A stretch of DNA of 64,000 bases from Herbaspirillum sp. AP02 (GTDB taxonomy: Bacteria; Pseudomonadota; Gammaproteobacteria; Burkholderiales; Burkholderiaceae_D): the NCBI RefSeq assembly GCF_015767275.1, contig NZ_JADWMY010000006.1, positions 124,001 to 188,000 on the forward strand, written 5' to 3'. The notes under the pieces were generated by a model, which was not told the origin of the DNA, did not search any database, and saw only the letters and a program-made list of their open reading frames with translations. This document shows positions 1 through 9,918 of the stretch, in pieces; position 1 is the first letter of the stretch, and every line of letters begins with the position of its first letter. Both the position numbers and the translations under genes were made by a program.

Positions 1-165
1 CACGTGCTGTTCTATGAACTCTACGACGACCGGCAGGCCTTCGACCGGCATCTGGAGACGCCACACCTGAAGCGCTTCCAGGCGGGTTTCCCGGCACTCG
101 TGGTGCGTGAGCTGCCGGTGCGGCTGGGTCAGCTGCAGCGTCCGGCGACGGGAGCACGGGCATGA
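1..165 (+). CDS. Antibiotic biosynthesis monooxygenase (ABM)-like protein, 3' end only
   Basis: The reading frame enters from the left edge and gives 54 residues before TGA. The stretch FYELYDDRQAFDRHLETPHL is typical of the C-terminal half of small ABM/YgiN-type quinol monooxygenases, which are dimeric proteins of about 100 residues. The stop overlaps the next start as ATGA, so the two genes are probably translationally coupled in one operon. The N-terminus lies outside the window, so the family call rests on the tail alone. Confidence 0.6.
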   Translation, partial: HVLFYELYDDRQAFDRHLETPHLKRFQAGFPALVVRELPVRLGQLQRPATGARA

Positions 166-1082
166 GTACGTCCACTAACGCTCCCCGCAACATGCAAGAT
201 ATCGGTTTCGTCGGTACCGGCATCATGGGCTTGCCGATGGCCGGCCACCTGGCGCGCGCCGGTCTGCGGGTGCGCGCCTGGAACCGCACGCCGTCCAAGG
301 CGGCCCCGCTGGCGGCGCTGGATGTGCAACTGGTGGCCCAGGCGCGTGAAGTGGCCGCCGGCAGCGACGCCGTGATCTGCATGCTCAGTTCCGGTCCCGC
401 TTGCGATGAGGTCTTGCTGGGGCCCTCCGGCCTGATTGCGGCCATGCGCCCGGGCGCCTTGCTGGTGGTGATGAGTTCGATCCCGGTGGCGACCGCGCAG
501 GAACAGGCGCGGGTGGCTCTCGCGCATGGCGTTCACTACATGGATGCCCCCGTCTCCGGTGGCGAGAAGGGCGCACGCGAAGCCGCGCTGGCCATCATGG
601 CTGGCGGCGATGCTGCGGCCTGGGCGCTGGCGGCGCCGCTCTTGCGTCTCATGGGACGACCGACCCATGTGGGGCCGGCCGGTTGCGGCCAACTGGCCAA
701 GCTGGTCAACCAGATGATGGTGGCTGCCAATATCGCCAGCGTGGCCGAGGCCATGTTGATGGCCGAGCGTGGCGGCGCCGATCCGGCGCGCGTGAGGGAG
801 GCGCTGCTGGGTGGCTTTGCCGATTCCACGGCCCTGCGCCAGCATGCCCTGCGCATGATCCAGGCTGACTTCAAGCCCGGCGGGCCGGCCAAGTACCAGC
901 TCAAGGACACCCGCACCGCCGTGGCCATGGCAGGGACCCTGGGTCTGTCGCTGCCGATGCTGGAGACGGCCGACAGGCTCTTCGAGGACATGGTGGCCAG
1001 TGGCGATGGTGAACTGGATCACAGTGCCATCATCGCCCACCTGCGGCGCATCAATGCCCTAGCACCTGCCGATGGACGATGA
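162..1082 (+). CDS. NAD(P)-dependent beta-hydroxyacid dehydrogenase (HIBADH/GarR family)
   Basis: This 306-residue protein has the layout of 3-hydroxyisobutyrate / tartronate-semialdehyde reductases. A Rossmann motif GFVGTGIMGLPMAGHL lies near residues 15-30. The substrate-binding signature DAPVSGGEKGA lies near residue 130. The segment GQLAKLVNQMM near residue 180 carries the expected catalytic lysine. It oxidises or reduces a small 3-hydroxy acid with a nicotinamide cofactor in the cytoplasm; the substrate cannot be read from sequence. It overlaps the preceding ABM-like gene by four bases. It differs from the second family member at 9919, which sits with mmsA and is the better candidate for valine breakdown. 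Confidence 0.85.
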   Translation: MSTSTNAPRNMQDIGFVGTGIMGLPMAGHLARAGLRVRAWNRTPSKAAPLAALDVQLVAQAREVAAGSDAVICMLSSGPACDEVLLGPSGLIAAMRPGALLVVMSSIPVATAQEQARVALAHGVHYMDAPVSGGEKGAREAALAIMAGGDAAAWALAAPLLRLMGRPTHVGPAGCGQLAKLVNQMMVAANIASVAEAMLMAERGGADPARVREALLGGFADSTALRQHALRMIQADFKPGGPAKYQLKDTRTAVAMAGTLGLSLPMLETADRLFEDMVASGDGELDHSAIIAHLRRINALAPADGR

Positions 1083-1203
1083 CAGGGGGCCAAGGGGCTC
1101 CCGATTGTCGGCGTCGCAACATTGTCGCCTTGTGTTTTGCGCTATCCTGCGCTCTCCTGCGCTGCCTTGACCGGTGCGCAGCAAGACCAACACAGGAGCC
1201 CCC

Positions 1204-1998
1204 ATGAGCAGCGCAGCCCATCTCGACATCGATTCCCGTGGCCTGGCCACGCTCACGCTGAACCGGCCGGACGTGCACAACGCCTTCGACGACCAGTTGA
1301 TCGCGCTGCTGATCGACCTGATCACCCAGGCCCGCGATGATCCACGCACCCGACTGCTATTGCTGGGCTCGACCGGCAAATCCTTCTCGGCCGGTGCCGA
1401 TCTCGCCTGGATGCGGCGCATGGCCGATGCCTCCCGCGAGGACAACCTGCGCGACGCCCGCAAACTGGCGCTGTTGATGGAAACCCTCAACGGCTTCCCG
1501 GCGCCGACCCTGGCCAAGGTGCAGGGCGCGGTCATGGGCGGGGGCGTGGGGCTGGTGTCGTGCTGCGATATCGTGGTGGCGTCGGAAGCGGCCTTCTTCG
1601 CGCTCTCGGAGGTCAAGCTGGGCCTGGCACCAGCGGCCATCAGCCCCTATGTGATCGCCAAGATGGGGGTGTCGCAGGCCAGGCGCTTCTTCGTCTCGGG
1701 CGAGCGTTTTTCCGCCGTGCGCGCGGCCGCCATCGGCCTGGTCCACGAAGTGGTGCTGGCCTCCGAGCTTGACGGCAAGGTGCTGCAATTGATCGATACC
1801 TTGCTGGCCAACGGGCCGCAGGCCATGCGCGCGGCCAAGCAACTGGTGCAGGTGGCCAATCCCTTGCAGGTCACGCCGGCGCTGTCGGAATACACCGCCG
1901 GGGTCATCGCCGACCTGCGCGCATCGGACGAGGGACGGGAGGGTTTGCGGGCCTTCCTGGAAAAGGGAACGCCTTCGTGGGTCGTTGGTAATCGCTAG
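1204..1998 (+). CDS. Enoyl-CoA hydratase/isomerase, methylglutaconyl-CoA hydratase-like
   Basis: I chose the ATG at 1204 because an AGGAG ribosome site sits just upstream; an in-frame ATG at 1174 has none. The 264-residue product is a crotonase: FSAGADLAWMRRMA forms the first oxyanion-hole loop and GAVMGGGVGLVSCCDI the second. The AWMRRM segment followed by a charged helix resembles LiuC-type methylglutaconyl-CoA hydratases of leucine breakdown, but no other liu genes are present here, so the substrate is uncertain. It is separated from the preceding dehydrogenase by about 120 bases and could have its own promoter. Confidence 0.8.
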   Translation: MSSAAHLDIDSRGLATLTLNRPDVHNAFDDQLIALLIDLITQARDDPRTRLLLLGSTGKSFSAGADLAWMRRMADASREDNLRDARKLALLMETLNGFPAPTLAKVQGAVMGGGVGLVSCCDIVVASEAAFFALSEVKLGLAPAAISPYVIAKMGVSQARRFFVSGERFSAVRAAAIGLVHEVVLASELDGKVLQLIDTLLANGPQAMRAAKQLVQVANPLQVTPALSEYTAGVIADLRASDEGREGLRAFLEKGTPSWVVGNR

Positions 1999-2028
1999 CG
2001 TTACCTGACTGCTCGTTGACGGCCGGAG

Positions 2029-2418
2029 TCAGCGTTCGTCGCGACCACGGCAGAACATGCGGCCGCGACGTCCGCAGCGTTCACGTTCTTCGGGTGTCAT
2101 GGCTTCCCAGCGTGCGCGCATGAAGCGGCGCTTCTCTTGCCAGCCTCCGTGCCAGCCGCCATGGCGGCCCCGGAAACCACCGAACAGTATCCGGCACAAG
2201 GCCAGCAGGCCCAGCGCGCGCCAGAAGCCGATCGGGTTGACCCCGGGGAAAACCGGCGGCATCACCCAGTTCCAGAGCAGCATCACCACCCCGCCCAGCA
2301 GTGGCAGGATCAGCACGCAGAGCGCCAGCTTGCCCAGCCACCAGCCACGACCGCCACGGTGACGCAGGGGTTGGTGATCCGGTCCTTGATCGGTTTGCTT
2401 GTCTTCCATGTGTTCCAT
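2029..2418 (-). CDS. Small membrane protein coupled to an ECF sigma factor
   Basis: The 129-residue product has a charged, His/Arg-rich N-terminus, one clear membrane segment (LGKLALCVLILPLLGGVVML), a second hydrophobic patch (GFWRALGLLALCRILFG), then a Gly/His/Trp-rich stretch. It ends in a cytosol-like basic tail containing MTPEERERCGRRG. The start codon overlaps the sigma-factor stop as TAATG, and a GGAG lies inside the last sigma codons, so translation is coupled. No standard zinc anti-sigma motif is visible. A role as membrane-bound partner of the sigma factor is inferred only from position. A second ATG three codons in is possible. Confidence 0.65.
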   Translation of the reverse strand: MEHMEDKQTDQGPDHQPLRHRGGRGWWLGKLALCVLILPLLGGVVMLLWNWVMPPVFPGVNPIGFWRALGLLALCRILFGGFRGRHGGWHGGWQEKRRFMRARWEAMTPEERERCGRRGRMFCRGRDER

Positions 2419-3002
2419 TACATCTCCAATTCGTCATAGACCGCCTGCAGGCGTTGGCGCAGATGCAGGACGGCGTAGCGCTTGCGCGCCAGCAGGGTAT
2501 TGAGGCTGGTGCCACTGTCGGCAGCCATTTCCTTGAAGCTCTTGCCATCGAGTTCGTGCGCGATGAAGACCTCGCGCTGCGCCTCGGGCAATTCTTCCAG
2601 CGCTTCCTGCAGGGCGGTGATCAGGGCGGCGCGGGCATAGGCCGCCTCCGGTCCGTCCTCGCTGGCCGGCAGCAGCAGGTCCAGTCGCCAGGCCTGGTCG
2701 CCGTCGAGATCGTCGGCGTCACGGGACTCGGGCAGCGGTTCTTCCTTCTTCTTGCGGAAGCGGTCGATGATGCGGTTGCGCGCCACCCGGAACAGCCAGG
2801 CGCTGACCTGTTCGATGGGCTCCGGCAGGCGGTAGGCCTGGACGAACTCGTAGAACACTTCCTGCAGGATGTCTTCGGCTTCGCCCGCGTCGGCCACCCG
2901 GCGGCGGATGAAGCCGCCCAGCCGGCTGCGCTCGCGCATGACGGTGGCGGTGATCTCGCGGTCCTGGTCGCTCATCGGGGAGAGTAGGGAAATGGGCTGC
3001 AT
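2418..3002 (-). CDS. ECF-family RNA polymerase sigma factor
   Basis: The 194-residue protein has sigma region 2 (DILQEVFYEFVQAYRL, then VSAWLFRVARNRIIDRFRKK, with the -10 recognition helix). After an acidic linker it has region 4 (LPEAQREVFIAHELDGKSFKEMA, then TSLNTLLARKRYAVLHLRQ). Length and order fit an extracytoplasmic-function sigma factor directing RNA polymerase to a small regulon. Start choice is open: ATG at 3002 or the internal ATG nine codons later; neither has a strong ribosome site. The coupled membrane protein downstream is the obvious partner. Confidence 0.85.
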   Translation of the reverse strand: MQPISLLSPMSDQDREITATVMRERSRLGGFIRRRVADAGEAEDILQEVFYEFVQAYRLPEPIEQVSAWLFRVARNRIIDRFRKKKEEPLPESRDADDLDGDQAWRLDLLLPASEDGPEAAYARAALITALQEALEELPEAQREVFIAHELDGKSFKEMAADSGTSLNTLLARKRYAVLHLRQRLQAVYDELEM

Positions 3003-3119
3003 GCCCTGAAGACGGGTCAGCGCCGCCGATATTGTGCTCTCGGCGAAAAACGCAGCGGAACCGCGATTCTAGCGGTTCCGCCGCCAGCCCGGGGAGGGCT
3101 GTAGAGGGGGGGAGGGGCG

Positions 3120-4778
3120 TCAGTCGTGCTCGAACACCTTGATCGCCTGCCGCAGGGTGGCCATGCGTTCCTGCATGGCGGCCACGGCGGCGGCGGAGTG
3201 CTCGACCATGTCGGCGTTCTGCTGGGTCATGCGGTCCAGCATCAGGGCCGATTCGCTGACCTGGGCCACGCCCTGGCTTTGTTCGATCGCGCTGCTGGAG
3301 ATGTCGCCGATCAGGCTGCGCATGCCGTCCACCTCGCTGACGATGCCGTCGATGGCCGCGCCTGCCTGTTCGGCGCGGGTGGCACCGGCCTGGCTCTTGG
3401 CCACGCTCTGGCCGATCAGGGCCTTGATCTCGCGCGCGGCGTTGGCGCTACGCTGGGCCAGGGTGCGCACTTCGGCCGCCACCACGGCAAAGCCGCGTCC
3501 GGCCTCACCGGCGCGGGCGGCTTCGACGGCCGCGTTCAGGGCCAGGATGTTGGTCTGGAAGGCAATGCTGTCGATGAGGCCGTTGATCTCGCCGATCTGG
3601 CTCGAGGACTGGGCGATCTCGTGCATGGTCTGCACCACCTGCATCACGATCTCGCGCCCCTGTGCGGCCGCTGCGCTGGTCTGTTGCGCCTGGGCATGGG
3701 CGGCCTGAGCCGTATCGGCGCTATGCCGTACCGCCACCGACATCTGCTCGGCCGCCGCGGCGGTCTGCTGCAGATGGGCATGGGTGGCGGCGGTGCGCTG
3801 GCGCAGGTCGGCGTTGTCGTCGGCGATCTGGTGATTGGCTTGATCGAGTCCGGCGAGCTGGGCGGAAACATCGTCGATCAGGGCGCGCAGGTTCAGTCCG
3901 GCCTGGTTGACCGCGCGCAGCAGCTGTCCGATTTCGTCGATACGACCCAGACCCTGGGTCTGGGCCGGCTGGCCGCAGGCGACCGACTTGGCCTGCTGCA
4001 GCACCAGCGCCAGCGGCGCGGCCAGGCGTCGCTCCAGCCACCAGCCGGCCAAGCACAGTGCCGGCAGCAGGCTCGCCGCCAAGGGGAGCAGAGGCGCGCT
4101 CAGCAGCGCCTGAGTCCCGATTGCCGTCACGGCAACGGCACCCAATGCCAGCCGAATGCGCCAACGTACCGGCATGACCTGGCCCAGCCGCGTCCACGAC
4201 CAGAGTCCCCGGCGGACTACCATGCCCTGACAGAAGTGCAGCCCCTGGGCGCGGCCCTCGCGGAAGCGACGATAGAGTGCCGCCGCCGCGCTGATTTCGG
4301 CAGTCGAGGGGCGGGTGCGCACCGACAGGAAGCCGCGGATCTGGCCACCCCGGCGGATCGGCGCCACGTTGGCGCGGACCCAGTAATGATGGCCGTCGGC
4401 GCGGCGGTTCTTGACCACGGCGGTCCAGGCCTGTCCCTGCCGCAGGGTGGCCCACATGTCGGCGAAAGCTTCACGCGGCATGTCGGGATGGCGAACGATA
4501 TTGTGTGGCTGGCCGATCAGCTGGTCGCGGGAAAAGCCGCTGATGTCGACGAAACTGGAGTTGGCATAGGTCAGCACGCTGCTGGTGTCGGTGCTGGACA
4601 TGAGCGTGGCCTGGGCCGGGAAGGGGTAACCGGTCTCGTCGTCGGCGGCCGTGCCGATGGGCCCGGCCTGTGGCCGGAGCAGGGCGGGCGGATTGGCCTG
4701 GCTGGTGAGGTCATGGGATGGTGTGGCGTACGGGTCGACACGAGGGACCAGGTCCTGGGGCAAGTCGTTGATCTTCAT
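3120..4778 (-). CDS. PAS-containing methyl-accepting chemotaxis protein, Aer-like
   Basis: I prefer the ATG at 4778; the longer frame adds a low-complexity Cys/His stretch unlike the family. The 552-residue protein begins with a PAS domain ([20 protein letters not shown] and [17 protein letters not shown]), close to the FAD-binding PAS of Aer. A hydrophobic hairpin of two membrane segments and a HAMP-like linker follow. The conserved signalling tip is [20 protein letters not shown]. Aer-type receptors sense redox or oxygen state and signal through CheA/CheW to flagella. It is the last gene of the leftward group beginning near 4.8 kb and stands alone. Confidence 0.88.
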   Translation of the reverse strand: MKINDLPQDLVPRVDPYATPSHDLTSQANPPALLRPQAGPIGTAADDETGYPFPAQATLMSSTDTSSVLTYANSSFVDISGFSRDQLIGQPHNIVRHPDMPREAFADMWATLRQGQAWTAVVKNRRADGHHYWVRANVAPIRRGGQIRGFLSVRTRPSTAEISAAAALYRRFREGRAQGLHFCQGMVVRRGLWSWTRLGQVMPVRWRIRLALGAVAVTAIGTQALLSAPLLPLAASLLPALCLAGWWLERRLAAPLALVLQQAKSVACGQPAQTQGLGRIDEIGQLLRAVNQAGLNLRALIDDVSAQLAGLDQANHQIADDNADLRQRTAATHAHLQQTAAAAEQMSVAVRHSADTAQAAHAQAQQTSAAAAQGREIVMQVVQTMHEIAQSSSQIGEINGLIDSIAFQTNILALNAAVEAARAGEAGRGFAVVAAEVRTLAQRSANAAREIKALIGQSVAKSQAGATRAEQAGAAIDGIVSEVDGMRSLIGDISSSAIEQSQGVAQVSESALMLDRMTQQNADMVEHSAAAVAAMQERMATLRQAIKVFEHD

Positions 4779-5215
4779 GGGCGTAAGACGATGGCAATGG
4801 CAATGGCAAGGCGATGCCCGGTCCGCGGGCCGGATGGGCCTGCGGAGGGCATGGGGTGTCAATGGGAATGAGTGCTCCGGTGATCCGTCGGGGCGGATCA
4901 GGCCGGGACGCGCCTGGCGGGTGGCCGGTTCAGCCGTCCAGGATGTGCACGACGATCATCTGATTTGTTCTCCAGCTGCGTGAGTGTCGTCCGCCGAGCT
5001 TGCAGACGGGTTTCTGGTTGCAAACCGTGCAACGAGAATGGCTAGCTTTATAACGCGAACACGCCACCCGCCGCCTGGGACTGATTGCGATATGTCAAAA
5101 CGTGAGTAAAATTCATTTCGGCAATCTTTCCTTGTGGAACATCGCCATATTCATCAATGCTCTACTTCCTCGTAATTGCTCATCTTTAAATGCGAATGAT
5201 CTTCCTTGGGGAATG
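4779..5215. other. Intergenic region upstream of the Aer-like receptor
   Basis: This gap of about 440 bases holds no convincing gene. It must contain the promoter of the leftward Aer-like receptor. The part from 5030 to 5220 is clearly more AT-rich than its surroundings. I saw no well-formed sigma-28 promoter or repeat. The right edge carries the terminator of the DJ-1/PfpI gene. Confidence 0.5.
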
Positions 5216-5244
5216 AAAAAAGCGCACCCCGAGGGATGCGCTTT
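5216..5244 (-). terminator. Rho-independent terminator of the DJ-1/PfpI gene
   Basis: AAAGCGCA pairs with TGCGCTTT across a C/G-rich inner loop, and on the minus strand the hairpin is followed by six T residues. It lies about 20 bases past the stop of the leftward gene ending at 5265. Confidence 0.8.
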
Positions 5245-5264
5245 GATTGCTACAGCGGCCGTCT

Positions 5265-5846
5265 TCAGAGTTCGATGCGCGTCCCCAGCACCTGCAGGAA
5301 TTGTGCGAGCCAGGCCGGATGGGCCGGCCACGCCGGGGCGGTGACCAGCTTGCCGTCGGTGATGGCGGCATCCACGGCGATGTCGGCGAACTGGCCACCG
5401 GCCAGCTTCACCTCCGGGGCGCAGGCCGGGTAGGCCGAGACCTTCTTGCCTTCCAGCACGCCGGCGGCAGCTAGCACCTGCGGGCCGTGGCAGACGGCCG
5501 CGATGGGTTTGTCAGCCTTGGCGAAGGCCTGCACCAGTTCGATCACCTTGGGGTTCAGGCGCAGGTATTCCGGGGCGCGGCCACCGGCCACCACCAGGGC
5601 GTCGTAGCCGGCGGCGCTGACCTCGTCGAAGCTGGCGTTGAGGGCGAACTGGTGGCCGGGCTTTTCGGTATAGGTCTGGTCGCCTTCGAAGTCGTGGATG
5701 GCGGTCTTGATCTTGTCGCCGGCCTTCTTGCCGGGGCAGACCGCGTGTACGGTGTGGCCCACCATCTGCAGCGCCTGGAAGGGCACCATGGTTTCATAGT
5801 CCTCGGCGAAATCGCCGGTCAACAGCAGGATCTTCTTTGCAGCCAT
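5265..5846 (-). CDS. DJ-1/PfpI family protein
   Basis: Three consecutive ATGs open the frame; an AAGGAG ribosome site best fits the third, at 5846, giving 193 residues. The family nucleophile elbow is present as [13 protein letters not shown] (Cys near residue 105), with an upstream glutamate (FAEDYE) placed as in PfpI/YhbO glutamine-amidotransferase-like proteins. The size matches the family. Members have been described as proteases, glyoxalases or deglycases; sequence alone does not decide. The gene is single, with its own terminator, and is transcribed in the same direction as the LysR gene upstream. Confidence 0.85.
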   Translation of the reverse strand: MAAKKILLLTGDFAEDYETMVPFQALQMVGHTVHAVCPGKKAGDKIKTAIHDFEGDQTYTEKPGHQFALNASFDEVSAAGYDALVVAGGRAPEYLRLNPKVIELVQAFAKADKPIAAVCHGPQVLAAAGVLEGKKVSAYPACAPEVKLAGGQFADIAVDAAITDGKLVTAPAWPAHPAWLAQFLQVLGTRIEL

Positions 5847-5924
5847 CATCATCTCCTTAGGGGAAGGACCGCCGGGCGCGGGGAGGGCGCGCAGCGGCCG
5901 GGTTGGAACGGATGTCTTTTCAAT

Positions 5925-6848
5925 TCATGGCGAGTCCAGCCAGCGCATCTGCCGCGACTGACCCATCAGGAAGTCGCGGTTCAGCTCCACGCATTCGCGC
6001 AGATAACTCCACAGCGCCGAGACCCGCGCCACATGCCGCTGCTCGCTGGAGGCTACCAGCCAGAAGGTACGCGTGATGGCGATCTCATCGGGCAGCACCG
6101 GCACCAGTTGCTCGGACTGCTGGGCCAGGAAGCAGGGCAGGATCGCCAGCGCGCGCCCGGCGCAGGCCGCGGTGTACTGCGCCACCACGCTGGTGCTGCG
6201 GAAGGCGCGGAAGGCGTCCGGCGCCACCGTATCCTTGTAGCGCAATTCTTCACTGAAGACCAGATCGTCGATGTAGCCGATGAAGTTATGTTGCGCCAGA
6301 TCAGACACGGTGTGAATGGTCGGGTGCTGGGCCAGGTACTCACGTGAAGCATAAAGCTTCAGGACATAGTCGGACAGTTTTGTGACCACGTAATTACCCG
6401 ACAAGGGACGCTCAATGGAGACGCTGATGTCGGCCTCGTGCTTGGACAGGTTGACAAAGCGCGGCATGGGCAGCATGTCCACCGTGATATGCGGATTGCG
6501 GGCGCAGAAGTGGGCAATATGCGGCGCCAGGACGAAGGTGCCGAAACCCTCGGTGGCGCCCAGGCGCACCTGGCCCGAGAGCTTGCTGTTATGGCCGCCC
6601 AGTTCCTCGGTGGCGGCGTAGAGGGTGCTTTCCACCTGCTCTGCGTATTGCACCAGCCGATAGCCCTCGGCGGTCAGCTTGTAGCCGTGGTTGTTACGGT
6701 CGAACAGTTGGCTGCCGACCTGTTCCTCAAAGCGCTTCATCCGGCGCGAGACGGTGGAATGGTCGATGCCCAGCTTCTTGGCCGCATCCACCAGCCCCTG
6801 GCTGCGTGTGAGTTCGAGGAAGACCCTCAGGTTGTCCCAGTCCAGCAT
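5925..6848 (-). CDS. LysR-type transcriptional regulator
   Basis: The ATG at 6848 follows a GGAG site and opens directly into the helix-turn-helix (LRVFLELTRSQGLVDAAKKLGIDHSTVSRRMKR); the longer frame adds an unlikely leader. The 307-residue length is standard, with a C-terminal effector-binding domain from about residue 90. It is divergent from the binding-protein/mmsA/mmsB genes, the classic arrangement for a LysR activator of its neighbours. A dyad with T-N11-A spacing lies in the shared promoter region. The inducer is unknown; a valine-breakdown intermediate is a reasonable guess. Confidence 0.87.
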   Translation of the reverse strand: MLDWDNLRVFLELTRSQGLVDAAKKLGIDHSTVSRRMKRFEEQVGSQLFDRNNHGYKLTAEGYRLVQYAEQVESTLYAATEELGGHNSKLSGQVRLGATEGFGTFVLAPHIAHFCARNPHITVDMLPMPRFVNLSKHEADISVSIERPLSGNYVVTKLSDYVLKLYASREYLAQHPTIHTVSDLAQHNFIGYIDDLVFSEELRYKDTVAPDAFRAFRSTSVVAQYTAACAGRALAILPCFLAQQSEQLVPVLPDEIAITRTFWLVASSEQRHVARVSALWSYLRECVELNRDFLMGQSRQMRWLDSP

Positions 6849-6878
6849 GTCGTCTCCATGGCTTTGCCTGATCTTGGA

Positions 6879-6894
6879 TTTGCATTGATGCAAA
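6879..6894. promoter_or_regulatory. Candidate LysR binding site
   Basis: TTTGCA and TGCAAA flank TTGA, an interrupted palindrome that satisfies the LysR T-N11-A rule. It lies about 31 bases before the lysR start and about 190 bases before the divergent binding-protein gene, so autoregulation is the simplest reading. Confidence 0.45.
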
Positions 6895-7083
6895 AGCGTT
6901 TTGTCTTTGTGGTTATTGTATCGATAAATACGCACATGCAGAATAGCGGGGCCGCAATGGCACCCAAGTGGTGCAGAGGTCGCCAGGCGGCAGGAGGATC
7001 ACGGCAAGGTCCGGCATCGGGATATCGAGCGCATCGATACCCACCGGGCAGGCCGACAACAATCACAAGATCAAGGAGACAAG

Positions 7084-8325
7084 ATGCGCAAGAACGCTTT
7101 CGGCCGTTCCCTCTCGGCCGCTGCGGTGGCCTGTACCGTTTCGCTGGTGGCCGGCGTGGCGCCCGTCACCACTGCCATGGCGCAGGATGCCAACACGGTC
7201 AAGATCGGTGTGCTGACCGACATGTCCGGCCCGTATTCGGCCATGGGCGGCCAAGGCTCGGTGGTGGCGGCCAAGATGGCGGTGGAGGACTGCCTCAAGA
7301 ATGAATGCAAGGGGATGAAGATCGAGATCCTCTCGGCCGACAACCAGAACAAGCCCGACGTGGGCGTGACCCGCGCCCGTGAATGGCTGGATCGCGACAA
7401 GGTCGAGGCCATTGCCGACCTGACCAATTCCTCGGTGGCGCTGGCGGTGCAGAAACTGATCAAGGACAAGGGCGGCATCGCCATGTACAGCGGCCCGGCC
7501 ACCGGCGCGCTGACCACCGCCGAATGCGCGCCCAACGGCTTCCACTGGATGTTCGACACCTATTCCCAGGCCGCCGGTGCAGCGGCTGCCCTGACCAAGC
7601 TGGGCAACAAGTCCTGGTACTTCGTGACGGTGGACTATGCCTTCGGTCATTCGCTGGAGAAGGATGCTTCTGACGTGGTCAAGGCCAATGGCGGCACGGT
7701 GGTGGGTTCGGTGCGCCACCCGCTGAACGCCTCGGACTTCTCGTCCTTCCTGCTGCAGGCGCAGGCGTCCAAGGCCCAGGTGATCGGCCTGGCCGATGGT
7801 GGCACCGACGTGGTCAACGCCATCAAGCAGGCGCGCTCGTTCGCCATCGGCGGCAAGGACCAGCGTCTGGTGGCGCTGCTGGTGTTCCTGTCGGATGTGC
7901 ATGCGCTGGGTCTGGAGGCGGCACAGGGGCTGGTCTATACCGATGGGTTCTACTGGGATTACGACGAGCAGACCCGCGCCTTCTCCAAGCGCTTCGAATC
8001 GCAGTTCAAGAACATCAAGCCGACCATGGTGCAGGCCGGTGTCTATTCCAGCGTCTACCAGTTCCTGAAGGCGCGCTCTGCCGCCAAGACCGCCGACTGG
8101 AAGGTGGTCGCACAGAAGATGCGCGAGATTCCCATCTCCGACGCCGTCATGCGCAACGCCTCCATCCGTCCCGACGGCCGCGTGATCCACGACATGTATC
8201 TGTACCAGGTCAAGACCCCGGCCGAGTCCAAGGGCGCCTGGGATTACCTGAAGCTGCTGTCGGTGATCCCGGCGCAGCAGGCCTTCCGTCCGATGGATGC
8301 GGCCTGCCCGCTGGTCAAGCCGTAA
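7084..8325 (+). CDS. ABC transporter substrate-binding protein, branched-chain amino acid type
   Basis: An AAGGAGAC site precedes the ATG. Residues 1-34 form a Sec signal peptide ending AMA|QD. The mature part starts [20 protein letters not shown], typical of the LivK/amide-type periplasmic binding proteins (413 residues total). It captures a small solute in the periplasm, but no permease or ATPase genes are nearby, so it must borrow a transporter. It leads the operon with mmsA and mmsB, which suggests the ligand enters valine or related catabolism. It closely resembles the binding protein at 40902-42122, sharing a C-terminal PAESK..WDYLKLL motif. Confidence 0.87.
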   Translation: MRKNAFGRSLSAAAVACTVSLVAGVAPVTTAMAQDANTVKIGVLTDMSGPYSAMGGQGSVVAAKMAVEDCLKNECKGMKIEILSADNQNKPDVGVTRAREWLDRDKVEAIADLTNSSVALAVQKLIKDKGGIAMYSGPATGALTTAECAPNGFHWMFDTYSQAAGAAAALTKLGNKSWYFVTVDYAFGHSLEKDASDVVKANGGTVVGSVRHPLNASDFSSFLLQAQASKAQVIGLADGGTDVVNAIKQARSFAIGGKDQRLVALLVFLSDVHALGLEAAQGLVYTDGFYWDYDEQTRAFSKRFESQFKNIKPTMVQAGVYSSVYQFLKARSAAKTADWKVVAQKMREIPISDAVMRNASIRPDGRVIHDMYLYQVKTPAESKGAWDYLKLLSVIPAQQAFRPMDAACPLVKP

Positions 8326-8399
8326 TCGTTCAAGCCGGGAGCGCTGCTCCCGGCCGTGCTCTCCTCACCTCTCCCCACCTCTTCACACTGGAAACTGCA

Positions 8400-9908
8400 A
8401 TGAGCCAAGCCAATATCCCCAATGTTCCCCTCTACCTCAACGGTGAAAAGGTGCAGTCCACCTCCAAGGAGTGGCGCGACGTGCTGAACCCGGCCACCCA
8501 GGAAGTGGTGGCCCGCGTTCCCTTCGCCACCAAGGAAGAAGTCGATCGCGCCGTCGCCAACGCCAAGCAAACCTTCAAGACCTGGCGCAATACCTCGCTG
8601 GCGCAGCGCATGCGCATCATGCTCAAGTTCCAGCAACTGCTGCGCGAGAACATCGCCCCGCTGGCCGAACTGATCACCCGCGAACACGGCAAGACCCTGC
8701 CGGACGCCGAAGGCGAAGTCATGCGCGGCCTGGAGGTGGTGGAGCACGCCTGCTCGATCACCTCGCTGCAACTGGGCGAGCTGGCCGAGAACGTGGCCGG
8801 CGGCGTGGACGTCTACACCCTGTACCAGCCGCTGGGCGTGGGGGCGGGCATCACCGCCTTCAACTTCCCGGTGATGCTGCCTTGCTTCATGTTCCCCATC
8901 GCCGTGGCTTGCGGCAATACCTTCGTGTTGAAGCCCTCCGAACAGGACCCCACCTCGTCGCTGTTCCTGGTCGAACTGGCCAACCAGGCCGGCCTGCCGC
9001 CGGGCGTGCTCAACGTGGTGCATGGCGGCCCGGAGGTGGCCAACATGATCTGCGACCATCCGGATATCAAGGCGGTCTCCTTCATCGGTTCCACCCATGT
9101 CGGCACCCATATCTACCGTCGCGCCAGCGAAGCCGGCAAGCGCGCCCAGTGCATGATGGGCGCCAAGAACCACTGCATCGTGCTGCCCGATGCGCCCAAG
9201 GACCAGGCCATCAACAACCTGCTGGGTGCAGCCTTCGGTGCGGCCGGCCAGCGCTGCATGGCCAACTCGGTGGTGGTGCTGGTGGGTCAGACCCGCGAGT
9301 GGATTCCCGAGATCGTCGAACGCTCCAAGGCCATGAAGGTCGGTCCGGGTACCGACCGCAAGGCTGATGTCGGCCCGCTGGTCTCCAAGGCCGCCAAGGA
9401 GCGCGTGGAACGCCTGATCGCCCGTGGCGTGGAGCAGGGTGCCAATCTGTTGCTGGATGGCCGCAACTGCAGCGTGGCCGGCAACGAGAAGGGCAACTTC
9501 GTCGGCCCTACCGTCTTCACCGGCGTCAAGCCCGAGATGGACATCTACACCCAGGAAATCTTCGGCCCGGCCATGTGCATCGTGGAACTGGAGACGCTGG
9601 ACGAGGCGATTGCCTTCATCAACGCCAATCCGAACGGCAACGGCACCTCCATCTTCACCAGCTCCGGTTATGCGGCGCGCAAGTTCCAGAACGAGATCGA
9701 CGTCGGCCAGGTTGGTATCAACGTGCCCATCCCGGTGCCGGTGGCCTACTTCAGCTTCACTGGTTCGCGTGCGTCCAAGCTGGGCGACCTCGGTCCCAAC
9801 GGCAAGCAGGCAGTCACCTTCTGGACCCAGACCAAGACCGTCACCGCGCGCTGGTATGCGCCCGATGAAGAGGCTGGCCAGGTCAACACCACCATCACCC
9901 TGAAGTGA
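8400..9908 (+). CDS. mmsA: CoA-acylating methylmalonate-semialdehyde dehydrogenase
   Basis: The 502-residue protein is an aldehyde dehydrogenase with the MmsA layout. It has [20 protein letters not shown] near residue 142, the nucleotide loop [12 protein letters not shown], and the catalytic cysteine in [14 protein letters not shown]. The reaction converts methylmalonate semialdehyde (or malonate semialdehyde) with CoA and NAD+ to propionyl-CoA (or acetyl-CoA), the last specific step of valine breakdown. It is followed 10 bases later by mmsB, the preceding step. A TGGAAA site lies upstream of the ATG. Confidence 0.93.
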   Translation: MSQANIPNVPLYLNGEKVQSTSKEWRDVLNPATQEVVARVPFATKEEVDRAVANAKQTFKTWRNTSLAQRMRIMLKFQQLLRENIAPLAELITREHGKTLPDAEGEVMRGLEVVEHACSITSLQLGELAENVAGGVDVYTLYQPLGVGAGITAFNFPVMLPCFMFPIAVACGNTFVLKPSEQDPTSSLFLVELANQAGLPPGVLNVVHGGPEVANMICDHPDIKAVSFIGSTHVGTHIYRRASEAGKRAQCMMGAKNHCIVLPDAPKDQAINNLLGAAFGAAGQRCMANSVVVLVGQTREWIPEIVERSKAMKVGPGTDRKADVGPLVSKAAKERVERLIARGVEQGANLLLDGRNCSVAGNEKGNFVGPTVFTGVKPEMDIYTQEIFGPAMCIVELETLDEAIAFINANPNGNGTSIFTSSGYAARKFQNEIDVGQVGINVPIPVPVAYFSFTGSRASKLGDLGPNGKQAVTFWTQTKTVTARWYAPDEEAGQVNTTITLK

Positions 9909-9918
9909 GGAGAGCAGC

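Noticed and set aside
3126-4871. A 581-codon plus-strand frame opposite the Aer-like receptor
   Set aside because: It contains no known motif, while the minus strand has PAS and chemoreceptor signalling domains.
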